NCBI GenBank assembly: GCA_019246495.1
Contig: JAFAQI010000130.1
Span: 1 to 6,340, forward strand
Direction: 5' to 3'
Source: Frankiales bacterium
GTDB lineage: Bacteria; Actinomycetota; Actinomycetes; JAFAQI01
DNA length: 6,340 nucleotides
Shown one piece after another: positions 5,123 to 6,340 of the stretch. Below the pieces are notes generated by a model, which saw only the letters and a list, made by a program, of their open reading frames with translations, was not told the origin of the DNA and made no database searches. How positions within the stretch are numbered: position 1 is the first letter of the stretch; every line of letters starts with the position of its first letter. Position numbers and translations under genes: made by a program.

Positions 5123-6340
5123 CTGTGCTCGACATCGCGCCCGACGTGGCGCCCGTCCTCGACCGGCTGACCGCGGAGCTCGGCCGGTGGAAAGTGCCTG
5201 GGCTCGAGGTGGCGATCGTCCGGGACGGCGAGCCGCTCTACGCCGGCGGCGTCGGCTTGGCGTGCATCGAGGAGAAGCGCCCGGTCGGGTCGCGCACGCT
5301 GTTTCATCACGGGTCGTGCGGCAAGGCCTACACGGCACTGCTCGCCGTAGTCGTGGCCGAGGAGGGTCTGCTCGACCTCGACGCTCCGGTGCGCAGTTAT
5401 GTGCCGGAGCTGCGGCTGCCGGACCCGTTCCTTGCCGAGCGAATCAAGGTGCGTGACCTGCTCTCGCACCGCAGCGGGCTCGGCCGGCATGACGTCGCGT
5501 GGATCGCGCATCCGGAGTGGAGCCGCGACGAGCTCGTCCGCCGGCTCGCGTCCTTGCCGCTCGCCGGTGACCTTCGCGAGAAGTTCGTCTACAGCAACTT
5601 CGCGTTCGCGCTCGCCGGCCTGGTCGTCGAGCGGGTGACGGGGACGGACTTCGTCGAGGCCATGTCGTCGCGGGTGTTCGACGCACTCGGGATGACCCGG
5701 TCGTTGATCGAGACCGAGACCGTCCGGACCGATCCCGACCACGCGCAGCCCTACCGCCACGACGGCGAGGAGCTCGTCGCAACCGCATGGCGGCTGATGG
5801 GTGCGATCGCACCGGCCGGCGGCATCATCACGTGCGCCGACGACGCCGTGCGCTGGCTGCGCGCGCAGGTCGGCACCGGGGGCCTCGCAGCCGAGCTGGT
5901 CGCGCGGACTCATCAGCTGCACACGCCGCTGCCGGCGGGGTTCTCGCCGTTCCCGGAGCTGTCCTTCGTGGGCTACGGCATGGGTTGGCTGGTTGGCGCG
6001 CATCGCGGCCGGCCGTCGATCGCGCACACGGGTGGGGTCGACGGCTTCACGACGCACACCCTCGTGCTGCCGGAGCAGCGCCTTGGGGTGACGGTCAGCG
6101 CCAACGTCTTTCCGTCCCAGCTTTCCTGGGCTGCTGCGTTGCACACGATCGACGCGCTGCTGGGTGAGGTCGACGCCGACAGCACGTGGTTCGACCGGTT
6201 GAAGTCGCTCGAGGACGGCGCGGCCGGCCAGGCGACAGAGCCGGCGGCCGACGAAGCCGCTCCGGCCGCACCGGAGCCGCGCGCTGCCGAGCCTGCCGCC
6301 CCGACACACCCCCTCGGCGACTACGCCGGCCGCTTCAGCC
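5119..6340 (+). CDS. Second serine hydrolase, beta-lactamase family (3' end beyond window)
   Basis: The frame opens at an ATG that overlaps the previous stop (ATGA, 5119-5122) and stays open for 407 codons to the window edge, so the gene is partial. Motifs are Ser66-x-x-Lys69 in HHGSCGKAYTA, Tyr158-x-Asn160 in FVYSNFAFALAG and His303-x-Gly in AHTGGVDG. VRDLLSHRSGLG (111-122) and APAGGI (231-236) are further family landmarks. Residues about 367-398 form an Ala/Pro/Glu-rich, low-complexity linker. After it, GDYAGRFS (400-407) begins what looks like the same kind of C-terminal beta domain as in the upstream paralogue. No signal peptide is seen. There is only a weak Shine-Dalgarno, so translation probably depends on coupling to the upstream gene. 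Motif spacing nearly equals that of the neighbour, which indicates an old tandem duplication or paired recruitment. An esterase, amidase or peptidase role is inferred. Confidence 0.9.
   Translation, partial: MTVLDIAPDVAPVLDRLTAELGRWKVPGLEVAIVRDGEPLYAGGVGLACIEEKRPVGSRTLFHHGSCGKAYTALLAVVVAEEGLLDLDAPVRSYVPELRLPDPFLAERIKVRDLLSHRSGLGRHDVAWIAHPEWSRDELVRRLASLPLAGDLREKFVYSNFAFALAGLVVERVTGTDFVEAMSSRVFDALGMTRSLIETETVRTDPDHAQPYRHDGEELVATAWRLMGAIAPAGGIITCADDAVRWLRAQVGTGGLAAELVARTHQLHTPLPAGFSPFPELSFVGYGMGWLVGAHRGRPSIAHTGGVDGFTTHTLVLPEQRLGVTVSANVFPSQLSWAAALHTIDALLGEVDADSTWFDRLKSLEDGAAGQATEPAADEAAPAAPEPRAAEPAAPTHPLGDYAGRFS

Noticed and set aside
3653..5338. Long minus-strand open frame (561 codons) opposite the first hydrolase
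   Set aside because: Low-complexity, Arg-rich composition with no recognisable domain. It spans the end of one real gene and the start of another on the other strand.
4999..6309. Minus-strand open frame (436 codons) opposite the second hydrolase
   Set aside because: The plus-strand frame carries the complete SxxK, YxN and HxG motif set, while the antisense product is Arg-rich and featureless.
3677..6340. The two hydrolases as true antibiotic-resistance beta-lactamases
   Set aside because: They have no export signal, carry a C-terminal accessory domain and lie in a catabolic context. The Ser/Lys/Tyr motifs are shared by esterases and D-peptidases.

Overview
The window is very GC-rich (I estimate near 70%), has a strong G/C bias at third codon positions and is densely packed with genes. 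This points to a high-GC actinomycete. The first gene supports that: it belongs to the SCO6745-type helix-turn-helix family, named after a Streptomyces coelicolor protein. I see no rRNA, tRNA, insertion sequence, CRISPR array or phage gene, so this reads as ordinary chromosome carrying a catabolic cluster.

Layout: (1) 11-829 (+) is an SCO6745-family protein. (2) 837-1880 (-) is an M19 (renal/membrane-type) dipeptidase, convergent with gene 1 across a 7-nt gap. (3) 1881-1998 is a 118-nt divergent promoter region with a 6-bp inverted repeat and no convincing Shine-Dalgarno sequence for either flanking gene. (4) 1999-3612 (+) is an amidohydrolase of the N-acyl-D-amino-acid deacylase family with a non-standard metal site. 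(5) 3609-3680 (+) is a 23-codon micro-ORF that overlaps both neighbours by ATGA. (6) 3677-5122 (+) is a cytosolic-looking beta-lactamase-fold serine hydrolase. (7) 5119 to the window end (+) is a second, diverged serine hydrolase of the same fold, coupled by an ATGA overlap and cut off by the window edge.

Genes 4, 6 and 7 form a tight operon, with the dipeptidase divergent from it. Together they supply three amide- or ester-cleaving enzyme types: a binuclear-zinc dipeptidase, a D-aminoacylase-like amidohydrolase and two Ser/Lys/Tyr hydrolases. All appear cytoplasmic. A reasonable inference is intracellular breakdown of peptides or acyl amino acids with D-configured or otherwise unusual residues, or of related amides such as beta-lactam-like compounds. 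The substrate cannot be read from the sequence, and no transporter lies in the window.

The most notable points are the altered metal-ligand positions in the amidohydrolase (Leu67 for the first His of HxH, Glu95 where the family usually has Cys), the micro-ORF that exactly bridges two operon genes, the tandem paralogous hydrolases, and the possible operator with leaderless-type signals between the divergent genes. I did not find a clearly new defence or mobile system.
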